From assembly GCA_016858145.1 (NCBI GenBank), contig JAEHOE010000006.1, forward strand, positions 248,001 through 312,000: DNA of 64,000 nt, read 5' to 3'. The position numbers and the translations under genes are program-made. The notes below the pieces were generated by a model. The model did not search any database. It worked only from the letters and a program-made list of their open reading frames with translations, and was not told the origin of the DNA. Of the stretch, positions 23,453-35,334 are shown one piece after another. How positions within the stretch are numbered: the first letter of the stretch is position 1; each line of letters begins with the position of its first letter. The stretch is from Edaphochlamys debaryana. Lineage: Eukaryota; Chlorophyta; Chlorophyceae; Chlamydomonadales.

Positions 23453-26400
23453 ATGCCTCCCCGCACGCCGATCCCTCTTATCAAGGCAAGTAATTCTTGC
23501 TGCGACGCAAACGGCGTCCACGCCACCTGGCGGAACTGCGGTGCAAGCCGCTGGAACCTCGCTCGCCGGTGGTTTCGCGCGGGTGGCCGGGTTGACCTGC
23601 AGCGCAAACCCTGGTTGTTTCGCCGTGTCTCGCCACACGGTCCCGCCGCCGTACCCTTCCTCCACCCCCCCGCCCCCAGATGGACCCCAAGAAGGCCCCC
23701 TGGGAACAGGAGCTCAAGCCCCACAACCGCTGGCACCCGGACATCCCGCCGGTGAGGCCGGGGGCCAGCTGGGGGGAACGGGGTGCCCACTGCCCAGAGG
23801 GGCGCAGGTTGCTCCATACCGGTAGTCGGACTGAGCTCCGAGTGCCTAGCCCCCCGCCCCCTGCCCCGGTGCCCCCTGGCGCCTGAGCCCCTTGGCTACC
23901 CGATCCTCCCCTCTATAACGCCTCTGTCTTCGGCCCCTGGGTCCCTAGTCCCTGCACTTCGCCTCGTGGTGCCTCGCCTCCCGAACCCTGCTCGCCCCCC
24001 CCGCCCCCCCACCCCCGCCAACCACCCGCCCCGCCCCCCCAGGTGGCCGAGGTGCAGACGGGCGACCTGTTCCGCGTTGAGACCATCGACTGGACGGGGG
24101 GGCAGATCAGGGACGACGACAGCGCGGAGGACATCAAGTGGGGCCTGGGGGAGGGGGGAGGGGAGGGGAGGGGAGGGGAGGGGAGGGGAGGGGAGGGAGG
24201 GGAGGGGAGGGGAGGGGAGGGGAGGGGAGGGGAGGGGAGGGGAGGGGAGGGGAGGGGAGGGGAGGGGAGGGGAGGGGAGGGGAGGGGAGGGGAGGGGAGG
24301 GGAGGGGAGGGGAGGGGAGGGGAGGGGAGGGGAGGGGAGGGGAGGGGAGGGGAGGGGAGGGGAGGGGAGGGAGGAGGGGGAGGGGAGGGGAGGGAGGGAG
24401 GGGAGGGGAGGGAGGGGAGGGGAGGGGAGGGGAGGGAGGGGAGGGGAGGGGGGACGGGGATGCTTGGGCAGAGGAGCCCGTTCTAGGGGCCTCAACTCAC
24501 TGCCACGCTCACCCATCTCCACACGTCACCTTTACCTCAGCCACCCCACCGCCACCTCCCTCCCACGCACCAACCACACCCACAGGCACGTGGACCTGAC
24601 CCGCTGCCACTACCTGTCGGGACCCATCCGCGTCAAGGACGCAGAGGGCGTGCCGGCCCAGCCGGGTGACCTTCTGGTGAGGGGGGGGGGAGGTAGGGGG
24701 GGCAAGAGGGGGTAGGGGCTGGGGGGGCGAGAGGGGGGAGGGGCTGGGGAGGGAGCCGGTGCCTGTGCCTGGGCGGTGCTGCTATCTGCCCATTGCGCCT
24801 CGTCACTCCTCCGTGCCTCCTTCCCGCCCTCTTCACCCCTCCCCCCGCCCCCAGGTGGTGGAGCTGTGCAACCTGGGACCCCTGCCGGGCGACGAGTGGG
24901 GCTACACGGGTGGGTGCGGGCGCCGAGGGTCACCACACCTGTCTTCCACCTGCCTACCGTCACCCGCCCCTTGCCTCAGCTATCCCCTCCTCATCCGCGC
25001 CCACAAACCCCCCACACCACCCCCACCCCAATCCCCCCTGCAGGCACGTTTGACCGCGACAACGGCGGCGGCTTCCTGACGGACCACTTCCCGGAGGCAA
25101 CCAAGGGTAGGGGGGCAGGGAGAGTGGGGGACAGGGGTGAGGGCGCATGTGTGTATGGGCACAGCGAGGTGGCGAGGCCGCCCGGGCTCCTCTGGGGCCG
25201 CTGGGCTGCATGGGAGGAGGGGCCCAGTGCCAACCCCTACACCCACCCACCCTGCCTCCCCCCGCTGCAACTCCCCCCCCCCCCGCAGCCATCTGGTACT
25301 TTGACGGCATCTACGCCTCCTCCCGCCACATCCCGGGCGTGCGCTTCGCCGGCCTCATCCACCCGGGACTCATCGGTGCGCGGGGGCAGGCGGGGGCAGG
25401 CGGGGGCAGGCGGGGCTCCAAGAGTCCAGGACCCACGCCGCATCTGCTGGCGCTCCGCAGCCCTCGCCCCGCCCCCACTCCCTCTGGCCCCCCGTTGCTG
25501 CACCCATGACCCACTCCCTCCACCCCTCCTCCCCTGCCCCCTTGCCCTCCCCCCAGGCACCGCCCCCAGCCCCGAGCTGCTGCAGATCTGGAACGACCGC
25601 GAGCGGGCGCTGGTGGAGGCGGGCGAGGGAGCCACCACGCTGGGGGGCGTCCTGCACACGAGGCCGCTGGGTGGGGCTTGGGGGGAGCTTGGCGGGGTTG
25701 GGGGATGGAGAAAGCTGCATGGGTGGGGGCTGGGGTCTGGGGGCCGGCTGCGGTCGTTGGAAGCGCTTCGCCCCTCCTCCTGATGACACCCTACCGCCCC
25801 TGGCCCCCCGCCCTCCCCCGTACCCCAGCGCTGCTGCCCGAGCCCAAGGGTGCCATGCTGGGCGCCCTGGACCCGGAGGGGCCCGCCTGGTCCCGGGTGG
25901 CCGGCGAGGCGGCGCGCACCATCCCGGGGCGCGAGAACGGCGGCAACTGCGACATCAAGAACCTGAGCCGGGGGTGCAAGGTGGGGACCGTTGCGGTGGC
26001 ACTACTGAAGGGGATGGGAGCAGACAAGGATGGCTGCCCAAAGGTAGCAAAGGGCTGAGCCCCGTGCAGGCCTACAGGCTCTCCTGTTGCCCCCACCCCA
26101 AACCCCTTCTTCCTCCCCTGCCCCTTCCCCCCACCCCCCCAACCCCAGGTGTACTTCCCGGTGTTCGTGGAGGGCGCCAACCTGTCCATGGGTGGGCGCA
26201 CGGGGGGAGAGCGGGGCTGGGGTTTGGGGGGGGGGGGGGATGAGCGCTGTCACTTGGCCGTCGGGCCCCTGCCCCTGCCGCCCGTGCTTCTGCGCCATGC
26301 AAAACCCCGTCGCCCCACCCTCTCTCGCCCCCCACCTCCCACCCCGCCCCCCGCAGGCGACATGCACTTCAGCCAGGGCGACGGCGAGGTGTCCTTCTGC

Positions 26401-28926
26401 GGCGCCATCGAGATGAGCGGCTTCCTGGAGATCAAGTGAGGGGGGGGGGCGGGAGGGGGCCGGGGTGTGCCAGTAGGGGGGTGGGAGCAGGGGTCAAGGT
26501 ACACGTAGGGCATGTGTGCGAGGGTTGGCACAGTGCGGTGGCTTCAGGGCCGACGACCTCACCCCGTGCGCGCCCCCCTTTCCCTCGCCCGGGCCAGGTG
26601 CGAGATCCTGCGCGGGGGCATGGAGCAGTACCTCACACCCATGGGCCCCACCAAGGTAGGGGAGCGGGAGGAGGCAGCTGGGGGCCTGCGTCGGGGGGTG
26701 AAGCGCTGAGGCCGCGCCTGCACGCTGGCATTCCGTTGCCCCAGCTCACCACTTTGCTCCTCCCCTGGGCCCCTTCAAACAACCCCCAACCCCCCCCCTT
26801 GCTCCCCCCCCCTCCCCCCCCCCCTACTCCCCTCCCTGCAGCTCCACGTGCAGCCGCTGTTTGAGATCGGGCCCCTGGAGCCCCGGTGGGTGCGGGGGGT
26901 GGGCGGTCCGCGAAGCCTCGTGCGTGGATGCCACGAAGCCCCGACCTTCCAGGGCGGGTGGTGATACGATCCTGCCCCGGCGCTCTTCCTCATTCCTTGT
27001 GCTCATTCTCACTCCTCGTGTGCGCCATGGTCCGCGCAGGTACTCCGAGTGGCTGGTGTTCGAGGGCATCAGTGTGGACGAGACCGGTGGGTTGAAGCTA
27101 GATGAAGCACTTAGAAGCCTCATGGGAAAAGGGCCGATCCGAAGGGGGCGGGGCCAGTGTCCTCCCAGCTCGAGCCCGTGATTCAAGCGGGAAGCCTGGA
27201 AGTCGCGCCGCTCAGCGCCTGAGCCTGCCGTGCCGAGTGTGCTCGAAAGGTGTTGTCTGTATTACGTGTGGTGGACTGGTGGCAGGTTACTTCCGTGCGG
27301 GAACGCATCCACGGCAACCGCCCCCAGTTGACGCGACCTCGGGCCTGCAGATGCCGCGCCCTGCTGCTTGCCAGAGCGTAGGCTGCGCCTACCCGCACCG
27401 CATGCCGGCTCGCGTTGTCCGCCAACGCGCGCTCGGCTGCTCCGGAGCTCAAAGTCAGACCCTGCGCGGAGGCTGTGGGAGCTCGGGCCCCACCGCCCAG
27501 CGGGCCCTGTGGTGTCTGTGCGGCAGAGCGGGGCGGTCTCGCGGTGCCGCAGGCTCCGCAGGCGAACTCCCTGCGGGCAATGCCGTACGGCGCTGAGGAC
27601 GCACTTGGTTGCGGGGCACGCGAACGCGGTCTTTGCAACACACACACGCACCGGCTCACATACTCGACTGCGTAGGCGCACAGGCGGGCAGCATCAAACG
27701 TTTCCGTATACCGTTCAACTCCCCCCTCCCTCCACCCCCCTCTGGCGATATGTACCTTCTCCGGCAATCCCACTAACCATTCGACGCTCTCCCGCTTATC
27801 AGCTTCAAACACCCCCCTCCACCCCCTCCCCCATCCCCTCCGCCCCCCCACCCCCCCAGGCAAGCAGCACTACCTGGACGCCACGGTGGCCTACAAGCGG
27901 GCGGTGCTGGCGGCCATCGACTACCTGGCCAAGTTCGGGTACACCAAGCGCCAGGTGGGGCCGTGTGGGAGCACACAAAGGAAGAGGGGAGTGGGGAGGA
28001 CAAGTGGGCGTGTAGCAAGCGGTGGTTTGGCGGGGTATACCGGCCTCCGCGGAGTGCAGGGGTCCAGGCAGGGCTGGCGGGGGGTCTGTGGGAGATGTGA
28101 GGGACGAGCAGGACTGTTCACACCTTTCCAACCCGCACGCCTCTCCCCGCCTCCACCCTCGCCCTCCTACGTCCCCACCCTGTCGCCCCGTCAACTTCCC
28201 TTCGCCCCAGTCACTCCACCAAACTTCCGCCCCCAGCTTCCCACCTCCAACGCCCCCCCCCCCCCCCACACACACACACCCGCTCCCCCCCCAGATCTAC
28301 CTGCTGCTGTCCTGCTGTCCCTGCGAGGGCCGTCTCAGCGGCATCGTGGACGTGCCCAACGCAGTGGCCACCCTGGCCATCCCCATCGCCATCTTCGACC
28401 AGGTGGGGGGGAGGGCGGGGCGGCGCGGGGAGGGACAGAGTCAGGAGGTGCAGGCAAGCACGAGGGATGGTGACGTGGTTGTATGTTGGTGCCCGAGCAC
28501 GGCATGACTTGTGTGACATGAGCAGGGTTGGAAAGTTGGGGGCGGGGGCGGAGGAGTAGGGCGGAGAACCCCTGCGTGTGCGCGGCACGCAGTCAGCTCC
28601 CGATGGGCGGGGGGCCAAGCAGCGGGGAGGAGGCAGACCGAGGAGGGGTGTACGGGCCTTGGCATTGCGCAAACCGAAGGAATGGTGCAGGAGGACTGGA
28701 GGTGCTCCCTCCCTGCCTGCGCTGCGTTGCACGTTGCTTTGACCCTCCCTCCCTCCCTCGTCCCTCGACCCATCCGTGCCCTTGCCCCGCGCAGGACGTG
28801 CGCCCCAAGGCTGGCGGCCCCCCCGTCGGCCCCCGCCTCATCACGCGGGGCGACGTGGCCGTGAGCACGTACGACGGCACCAAGCCACGCACCATCAACA
28901 TGTGCATGTGCGGCGCGGCGCACTAG
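23453..28926 (+). CDS. Formamidase, FmdA/AmdA family (17 exons, ~455 aa)
   Basis: It hydrolyses formamide to formate and ammonia, a nitrogen-scavenging reaction, probably cytosolic since no transit peptide is visible. Exons: 23453-23485, 23680-23751, 24043-24137, 24586-24676, 24855-24909, 25044-25106, 25289-25375, 25557-25670, 25829-25980, 26149-26191, 26357-26435, 26598-26655, 26842-26885, 27040-27086, 27860-27954, 28295-28402, 28795-28926. Family signatures: HNRWHPDIPPVAEV near the start, DWTGGQI, CHYLSGPI, GRENGGNCDIKNLSRG, GANLSMGDMHFSQGDGE, and CPCEGRLSGIVDVPNA near the end. Length matches fungal and bacterial FmdA formamidases. Start chosen because MPPRTPIPLIK joins in phase to the conserved second exon. 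Intron 1 has a textbook GC donor (AAG|GCAAGT). Intron 3 holds a GGGGA minisatellite and intron 14 holds a copy of a ~545-bp dispersed repeat. Acetamidase activity cannot be excluded. Confidence 0.92.
24144..24456 (+). repeat. GGGGA minisatellite in intron 3 of the formamidase gene
   Basis: Roughly 60 units of GGGGA, near-perfect through the first two thirds and interrupted by GGGA variants at the right. It begins a few bases after the 5' splice site. Strong G-quadruplex potential on the transcribed RNA strand is inferred from the repeated G4 runs. Confidence 0.95.
27158..27706 (+). repeat. Dispersed ~545-bp repeat, copy 1, inside formamidase intron 14
   Basis: Nearly identical to 30133-30675 in the same orientation. 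The match starts at TGTCCTCC and ends at CGTTTCCG; outside these points the flanks are unrelated. No terminal inverted repeats, target duplication or convincing coding frame were found, so its class is unknown. A non-autonomous mobile element is the simplest reading. Confidence 0.85.
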
Positions 28927-30132
28927 GCGCCGCGGTACAGCCTGCTGCCGTACAGTGCGTACATGAGTGATGAGCCTACGGACTGCTGCAGCATGGGCAC
29001 CTGTTGCGCTGGGGCAGAGTCTAGGGACTACAAAGCGGTTTGGCCGACTCGGCCCGGGGCCGATGGCCACCCGGCTTGGGAGCAGCAGGGGTGGTGATGG
29101 GGCCCATACAGGGTGGCCCTAATGTTACATGCGCACATGCAGGAGGGGAGCCGAAGTGAGTCTTGGGGGGAGCAATGGAAGCGTGGGGGGTGCACAGAGG
29201 GGGCTCGGACTGTAAGCCGGAGAGGCCTACTTACTGCCTCCTTGGCTTGAGGTTTGGGAGGCAGCGAAGTATCTACGAAAGCGGCCTTGCCATTTTGCAC
29301 GCGTGAAAGAGGTGCGGAATGGGGATGCGTGTGCAGGTACGTTGAGAGAGAGAGGGGCATCCGACGGTCCGAGACAAGAAAGCCGACTAGTGTACCATGC
29401 TGCTCATGTCAACACCTTGATCCTCACTGTGGCGGGTGAAGCAGGTCAAGGGAGGGGGTGGCGGTGGAGGGGGGGAGCAAGAGGAGCAAGAGCGGGAGAG
29501 TGTTGCCACAGACTGCACTACCTGGCTGACAATTGCTGACGCTTCTCCCTGAGGCCTCAATTTATGACAAGTAGCTGTAGTGGAGGACGCGCAGGAGGCA
29601 CGCACGTAGTCTCGATACATATGGGAAGCTGGGCCATGGGCCCGAACAGGAGCAAGGGCGGTCGTGGCAGTCGGCGTGCGAGGGGCCGAGGGTCGGTGGG
29701 CATGGCCCCGTGTAGTCCTGCCCTCAACCAGCGACAGCCACGTCATAGCCTGAAATCTCATTCGCGAAGCGTGCTTCAAGCGCTGAAGTTGCCAAAGCTC
29801 GGGCAGGCTTTGGCGAGCAGCCGTTTCCGTGACGTGAAGAAGAGGGCTCGGTCGCCAAGCTGGATGCCAAGCAAGGGGATTGCTAGCATTAAGTGGTCCT
29901 GAGCGCAGGGGACCGGTCTGCGCCGAAGGACATGCAGGCATGCCGCGTGCCCCGGCAAGAGTGAAGCAAGCCAGTGCTCCGTGGATATGCAAAATAATGA
30001 AAACGATAAGGATGCTTGCAACGGCCTCCTGTGCGGAGAAGCTCTGTCTTTAAAGCCCGGGCCGGCGACAGCTAGCTTGCCCTGGGCGTCTGATCTATAC
30101 ATCCGCTGAAACGAGGTGTTCAGCGTGCGCAC
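28927..30132. other. Formamidase 3' UTR and intergenic DNA
   Basis: A TGTAA signal at 29211-29215 probably ends the formamidase transcript. From there to the second repeat copy no coding frame or element is recognised. Confidence 0.45.
29211..29215 (+). promoter_or_regulatory. TGTAA polyadenylation signal of the formamidase gene
   Basis: TGTAA about 285 bases after the stop codon. Confidence 0.5.
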
Positions 30133-30675
30133 TGTCCTCCGAGCTCGAGCCCGTGATTCAAGCGGGAAGCCTGGAAGTCGCGCCGCTCAGCGCCTGAGCC
30201 TGCCGTGCCGAGTGTGCTCGAAAGGTGTTGTCTGTATTGCGTATGGTGGACTGGTGGCAGGTTACTTCCGTGCGGGAACGCATCCACGGCAACCGCCCCC
30301 AGTTGACGCGACCTCGGGCCTGCAGATGCCGCGCCCTGCTGCTTGCCAGAGCGTAGGCTGCGCCTACCCGCACCGCATGCCGGCTCGCGTTGTCCGCCAA
30401 CGCGCGCTCGGCTGCTTCGGAGCTCAAAGTCAGACCCTGCGCGGAGGCTGTGGGAGCTCGGGCCCCACCGCCCAGCGGGCCCTGTGGTGTCTATGCGGCA
30501 GAGCGGGGCGGTCTCGCGGTGCCGCAGGCTCCGCAGGCGAACTCCCTGCGGGCAGTGTACGGCGGAGGACGCACTTGGTTGCGGGGCCGCGAGCGCGGTC
30601 TTTGCAACACACACACGCACCGGCTCACATACTCGACCGCGTAGACGCACAGGCGGTCAGCATCAGACGTTTCCG
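30133..30675 (+). repeat. Dispersed ~545-bp repeat, copy 2
   Basis: Second copy of the sequence in formamidase intron 14. The two differ by scattered substitutions and two small indels, one near 30555 where this copy lacks several bases. It stands in the intergenic region upstream of the low-complexity protein gene. Confidence 0.85.
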
Positions 30676-31649
30676 AACCCGCGGATTCAGTGGGACCTCG
30701 CAGCCGGCCTCGTCGATAGCACCCCTGGAATACCCCAAGAGGCTTCTACCTTGTCTGCATCTACGCTTCCAGGCGCTTTGGAGCGGCTTTCGGCGAAGCT
30801 GGTCGACGGTTCGCGCAACGGAGAGCAGTGCTCCAGCTCCAGGTGAGCATGCGGCTGCGCTGGCGGTGACAGGCATCGTGCACAGATGCTCGCCAGCATG
30901 CCACATCCACGCGAAACGGCGCGCGAGCGGGCCCGCGAGAGTCGTGCCCCTCTCAGCAGGCTGGTCAGGCTTCAGCGATTGAGCTCCGCATTGCAAGATC
31001 GAACAACGGGTTACATGTTACGGACCGTCAACACCTCGTCAAGGCTTGGACCAGCTGCCCTAGAAAGCTCGGCCACCGCCCCGGCCCCAGCGCAGCCTGA
31101 CGCTGCCGCTGTACGCGAGCCCCGCATTGCATAGCGCTTAGGTGTGCGTTTGCGAGGTTGCCTCTGGCTGGGGCTCTCCGCTGTCAGCGGAGGATTGGGA
31201 GAGGGCTTGCTAAGGGCGTGGGTCCGGGCGCCGCCCGGGCATTCAAGGCAGGCGTTGCTTGCCTTTGAACCTGCTGGACAGCGTGAGGTAACAGCTGACC
31301 GGTTCAACGCGCTCACGCATCCGGCGGGTGGAGCACATTCCTCTGTGCACGTTCGCAGTGCAGGCATACTCTCGCCGCACCGCGGTGGGCTATAGATAAA
31401 GCTTTCCGTCGGCCGTTACACGCGCGGTTCACACGGCGGGCCCGAACTCAAAGAGTGCCGTCGCCGCGAGCAGGTGGCGTGTCGACGCGTTCGCAGACGC
31501 GTCTGTCGGCTAGACAGGATGTGTCGGGTACCATCTGAACATGTGAAACCCTCGCCTGCGCCGTGCGTGACCCCCCGCAGGCCCAGCGCGATTGGCGCGC
31601 GAGAGACAAGTGGCCGGAAAAAACTTTGTATCCCAAGGTTAGCACGCAT
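30676..31649. other. Probable 5' region of the low-complexity protein gene
   Basis: It holds several splice-like signals (a strong donor CAG|GTGAGC near 30842 and acceptors such as CCGCAG near 31580), so upstream exons or a spliced 5' UTR of the 31.6-kb gene are likely. I could not build a supported exon set. The frame from 31581 (AQRDWRARDKWPEK) is open into the main exon and may be coding. Confidence 0.35.
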
Positions 31650-34600
31650 ATGGCTCAAGTGTATGCGTTGCTTGACAGTGATTCTAACTCAGGGCTCGCG
31701 TTGCGCCATGTGCAGGTTGAGTCCGAGCAAACTGCTCTACGGCGGAACACCGAGGCCTTCCGCGCAAGTTGGCTAACACAACAGAGCACCACGGCATCCG
31801 CGGCTGCGATGGAGGCGGGACTAAAGTTGGTGGACCATGAACGGAGGCCCATGCCGCCGCTCCCGCTGCCAGTCAAGCCTGATGGCGGAGGGCTGCTTCA
31901 CGCACCACCGTCGCCTCTTGGGAACAGCAGCTTACCGTCTCCTGTTGCTGGACGCGCCGCGGAGCGTGAACTGCTGCAGTGGGCTCTTGCTAGCGGTGCT
32001 CTGGGCTCCTCGGGGATCAGCCAGGGCGTCCTGCAGCAGTCGGGCCTGGGCAACGTGTCCGTACCCATGCTGCGCATGTTGATGCACGCGCAGCAGGTCG
32101 CGTCACAGCAATCACAGCAGACCAAGAACGGCGGCACGGTCAGCGGCGGCGGCGGGCTGGTGGGCGGCAGCTCGGACCGCTCCTCGGGCGGGGGCGCCCC
32201 GAGTGCCCCCGACGCCGCCCCGCAGCTCAGCGGCGACGCCCGCTCCTCCGCCCCCGCCCCCGCCAAGGCCGGCGCCAGCCTCGCGTCAGGCTCGGCCCCA
32301 GCGCCCAGCGGCGGCCCCAGCCCGTCCTCGGCGCAGGGTGCGGGCCACAGCGCCGCAGCGCAGCGCGCCCTCGCCAGCGCCCCGGCTACCACCACCTCCT
32401 CCCCCAAACGCGGCAACGGAAGCAAAGGCGGCGCCCCCGAGGCTTCCGGCAACGGCAACAGCGACGGCCCGGCCAGCGTCAGCGGCGGCGGGGGCGGTGG
32501 GGGCGGCGGCGGCAAGCTCTTCGGCCTGGACATCGAGACGCTTCGTTCCATGGTGGCCGCCAACAGCGCAGCGGCGGCGGCAGCCGGCGGCGGCGGCGGC
32601 ATCGCCGGGCTCGGCGGGCTGGGCGGCGTCGCTGCGGCGCTGGCGGAGAGCAGTGGTGGCGGCGGCGCGCTGCTGGGCGGCCAGCTGCAGAGCCTGCTGC
32701 AGCAGGTGCAGGCTAGCCAGCAAGCTAGCCACGCATCCAACAACAACAGTGGCGGCCTGGGGTCCGGTATCTCGCTGGGCAGCCTGGCTGGCAGCACCGG
32801 CGCCTCCAGCATCATCAAGACGGAGGTTGGCGGCAGCGCCGGCACAGCCGCGTCCACCTCCTCCGGCCTCGCGCCTGCGGGGCTCGGCGGCGGCGGTGGC
32901 GGCGGCCCCACGTCCACGCCCGTGCTGGCGCAGATCGCCATGATGGCCGCCGCCAACGGCCCCGACGGCCCCAGCGGCGGCGGTGGCGGGGACCACCGCC
33001 AGGGCGCCGCCAACGGTGGCGGCAGCGGCGGCGGCGGCGGCATGGTCAGCCACGAGGCGCTCATGTCCCTCCTGGCCAAGAGCTCCGTCCTCAACCAGTC
33101 GCCGCTGCTGCAGCAGCTGCTCGCCTCGGGCGCGCCCCAGCAGCAGCAGCAGCAGCAACAGCAACAGCAGCAGCAGGCCGAGCAGCAGCAGTCGGCGGCC
33201 ATGAACGCCAGGGCGGCGCTGGAGAACCTGCTGCACCAGGGCGGCGGCGGCAACGGCACCCCGCTGGGGACCATGCTGGCGGCCATGGTCAACAGCGGCC
33301 GGCTCAAGCTCTCGAGCGACGCCCTGGACGCAGACCTCTCCTCCGGCTCGGCGGCGGCGGCGGCAGCAGCGGCGGCCGCCAACGCGCGGCGCACGGCGGA
33401 CGCGGTCACCGCCTCCGGCGCTGGCGAGGCGCGCAACGGCGGCGGCAACGGCAACGGCGGCGGCGGGGGCGGCAGCAACGCCCGGCCGGGCAGCAAGGGC
33501 CCCACGGGCCTTCAGCTCCTCAGGAACATCTTTAGCCCGGGCAACGCCGCGGGGGCCGGCATGGCGGGGCGGCTGAGCGAGCTGTCGGGTCTGCCCGTGG
33601 GCGCTGCCTCGCAGCTGCTCGAGGACCTGGAGACCTTCGGCATCGCACCCAACGGCCAGGCGCGTCGTGGCGGCAGCGGTGCCTCCGCCGCCGCTAGCGC
33701 CGCGGGGGCGGCAGCGTCCGCCGCGGCTGCGGAGGCGAGGCTGGAGGCGGCGACGGCCGAGGCCAAGGGCCGCTTCAACGCGTCCTCGCCCTCCGGTGGG
33801 CCCCTGCTGGGCCCGAGCCTGGGCCCGCTGGGGCCCGCCTCCACCTCCGCCAACACCGGCTCGGGCCCCGCCGCGGGCGGGCCGCCGCGCAAGTCCAACA
33901 AGCGGCCCGAGAACGGCAGCCTGGCGACCCAGATCCTCAAGCGCAGTCGCCTCATGGAGCAGGGCGGGGCCCAGGCGGGCCCAGGCAGCAGCGGCGGCCT
34001 GAGCGGACTGGGACAGCTGGGGCCAAACGATGTCTCAGCTCTCGGGCGCGGAGGCGGCGGCGGGGGCGGCCTGGACGGCGGTCTGCTGGGCCTCGGTGGT
34101 GGCGGCGGCGGCGGCGCGGGCGGGCTGTCGGGGCTGCTCGGGAGCCTAAGCGGCCTCGGCCAGGCCTCCGGCGGCGGCGGCCTGGGCGGGATCCTGGGGC
34201 AGCTGCCCCCCTCCACGGCGGCGGCCCTGCTGACGTCACTAACCAACAACGGCAACAGCGCGCTCGCGCGGGAGCTCATTGCGTCGGCGCTGTCCAGCTC
34301 CCGCCCGGGCGCAGGCGGCGGCGGCGGCGGCAGCCTGGGGCTGGGCAACGGCGGCGGCGGCGGCGGCAGCAGCCTGCTGGCCATGGCCAACCACCTGGGC
34401 CTCGGCGGCTCGCTGCAGGGCGGCGGCGGCGGCATGGGCGGCCCCATCTCGCCGCCCTCGGGCCCAGCGGTCAACGCAGGGCCTGCGCTCGCGGGCATGG
34501 CGCTGGGCGCCGGCGCGGGCGCGGGGCTGGGCCCGGGCGCGGGCGGCATGGGGTCCCTGGGCGGCCTGGGCGCCCCGGGCAGTGTGGGCGCCGCCAACCC

Positions 34601-35334
34601 GCAGCTGCGGGCGCTGGCGCTGGCCTCCATCCACGGCCACCCGGGGCTCATGGCGGGGGCGGGGCCGGGCCTGGGCCGCGTGGTGCCCCCCCTGGTGGCG
34701 GTCACGGACCTGCACATCCCCCGGGGACACAGGTGCGCACGGGGACTGGGGACTGGGGCTGGGGCATGAGGAATGCGGGGAATGAGGCGGAGTAGATGGC
34801 CTCTGCTAGCTATCAAGCGCGGGGCCTTGGGTGCTGAAACACGTCTTGAGCCGTCTGACCGCCGCTCTTGGTTGTCCGCCGCCGTTTGTCCGCAGGTCCC
34901 GGCGCGCCGTGCGCCCCGCGGGCCCCCCGCGCCTCCGCGCCATCATGCGCCACCTGGGGCTGGGGCAGCCGCCGCGGCGGCCGGCGGACGATGGAGAGGA
35001 GGACGGGGAGGACGAGGAGGAGGGGTCGAGGGGCAGCGGCGGCCGCAGGCGGGCTCGCAGCGCCAGCCACGACAGCGACGGGGGCGGCCGCTGGCGCCGC
35101 GCAACGGGCCGGGACGGGGACGGCAGTGACGTGGCGGCGGCGCAGAGGCAGGGCCCCGGTGGGCCGCAGGGCACCGGCGGGCCGGGGCGAGGTGGCGTGC
35201 GGCCGGGGACTGGAAGCCGGGGTGCAGGCAGCGGCGCGGCGGCAGGCGCGGTGGCGGCAGCGGCAGGAGGTGCGGCGGCGGTGACGAGCAAGAGCCGGCG
35301 GAAGGGCGGCGCGCCGTCACGCGCCGCCGATTAA
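31650..35334 (+). CDS. Large Gly/Ala/Ser/Gln-rich low-complexity protein of unknown function (5' end unsure)
   Basis: One open frame of over 3 kb runs to 34732 and splices (AG|GTGCGC to CCGCAG|G) to a last exon 34896-35334. About 1,170 residues from the first ATG of the frame; translation may start further upstream. Most of it is Gly, Ala, Ser and Asn runs, a polyGln tract (33130-33195) and long GGGG linkers. A few islands look ordered: RELLQWALASGALG, a segment around LRNIFSPGNAAGAG followed by SELSGLPVGAASQLLEDLETFG, KRPENGSLATQILKRSRLME, and HIPRGHR before a basic and acidic tail (DDGEEDGEDEEE, SKSRRKGG). IIKTEVGG fits a sumoylation site. A nuclear or RNA-granule protein is a guess from composition; no domain is recognised. 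Confidence 0.6.
33130..33195 (+). repeat. CAG/CAA repeat encoding polyglutamine
   Basis: A tract of CAG with interspersed CAA codons, interrupted by one Ala-Glu pair, within the long exon of the low-complexity protein. Confidence 0.9.

Noticed and set aside
24138..24584. Gly/Glu/Arg-rich frame through the GGGGA minisatellite as a repeat protein
   Set aside because: The flanking exons join in phase to give the conserved DIKHVDLTRCHYLSG segment of formamidase, so the array is intronic.
27183..27863. Open frames on both strands within the ~545-bp repeat, suggesting a small protein
   Set aside because: The corresponding frames differ between the two copies after small indels and show no recognisable domain, so coding is unsupported.
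31898..34816. Minus-strand open frames of 300-535 residues opposite the low-complexity gene
   Set aside because: Proline/alanine-rich shadows of the GGC/GCC repeats; no splice or start context, while the plus-strand frame is continuous and joins in phase to a last exon.
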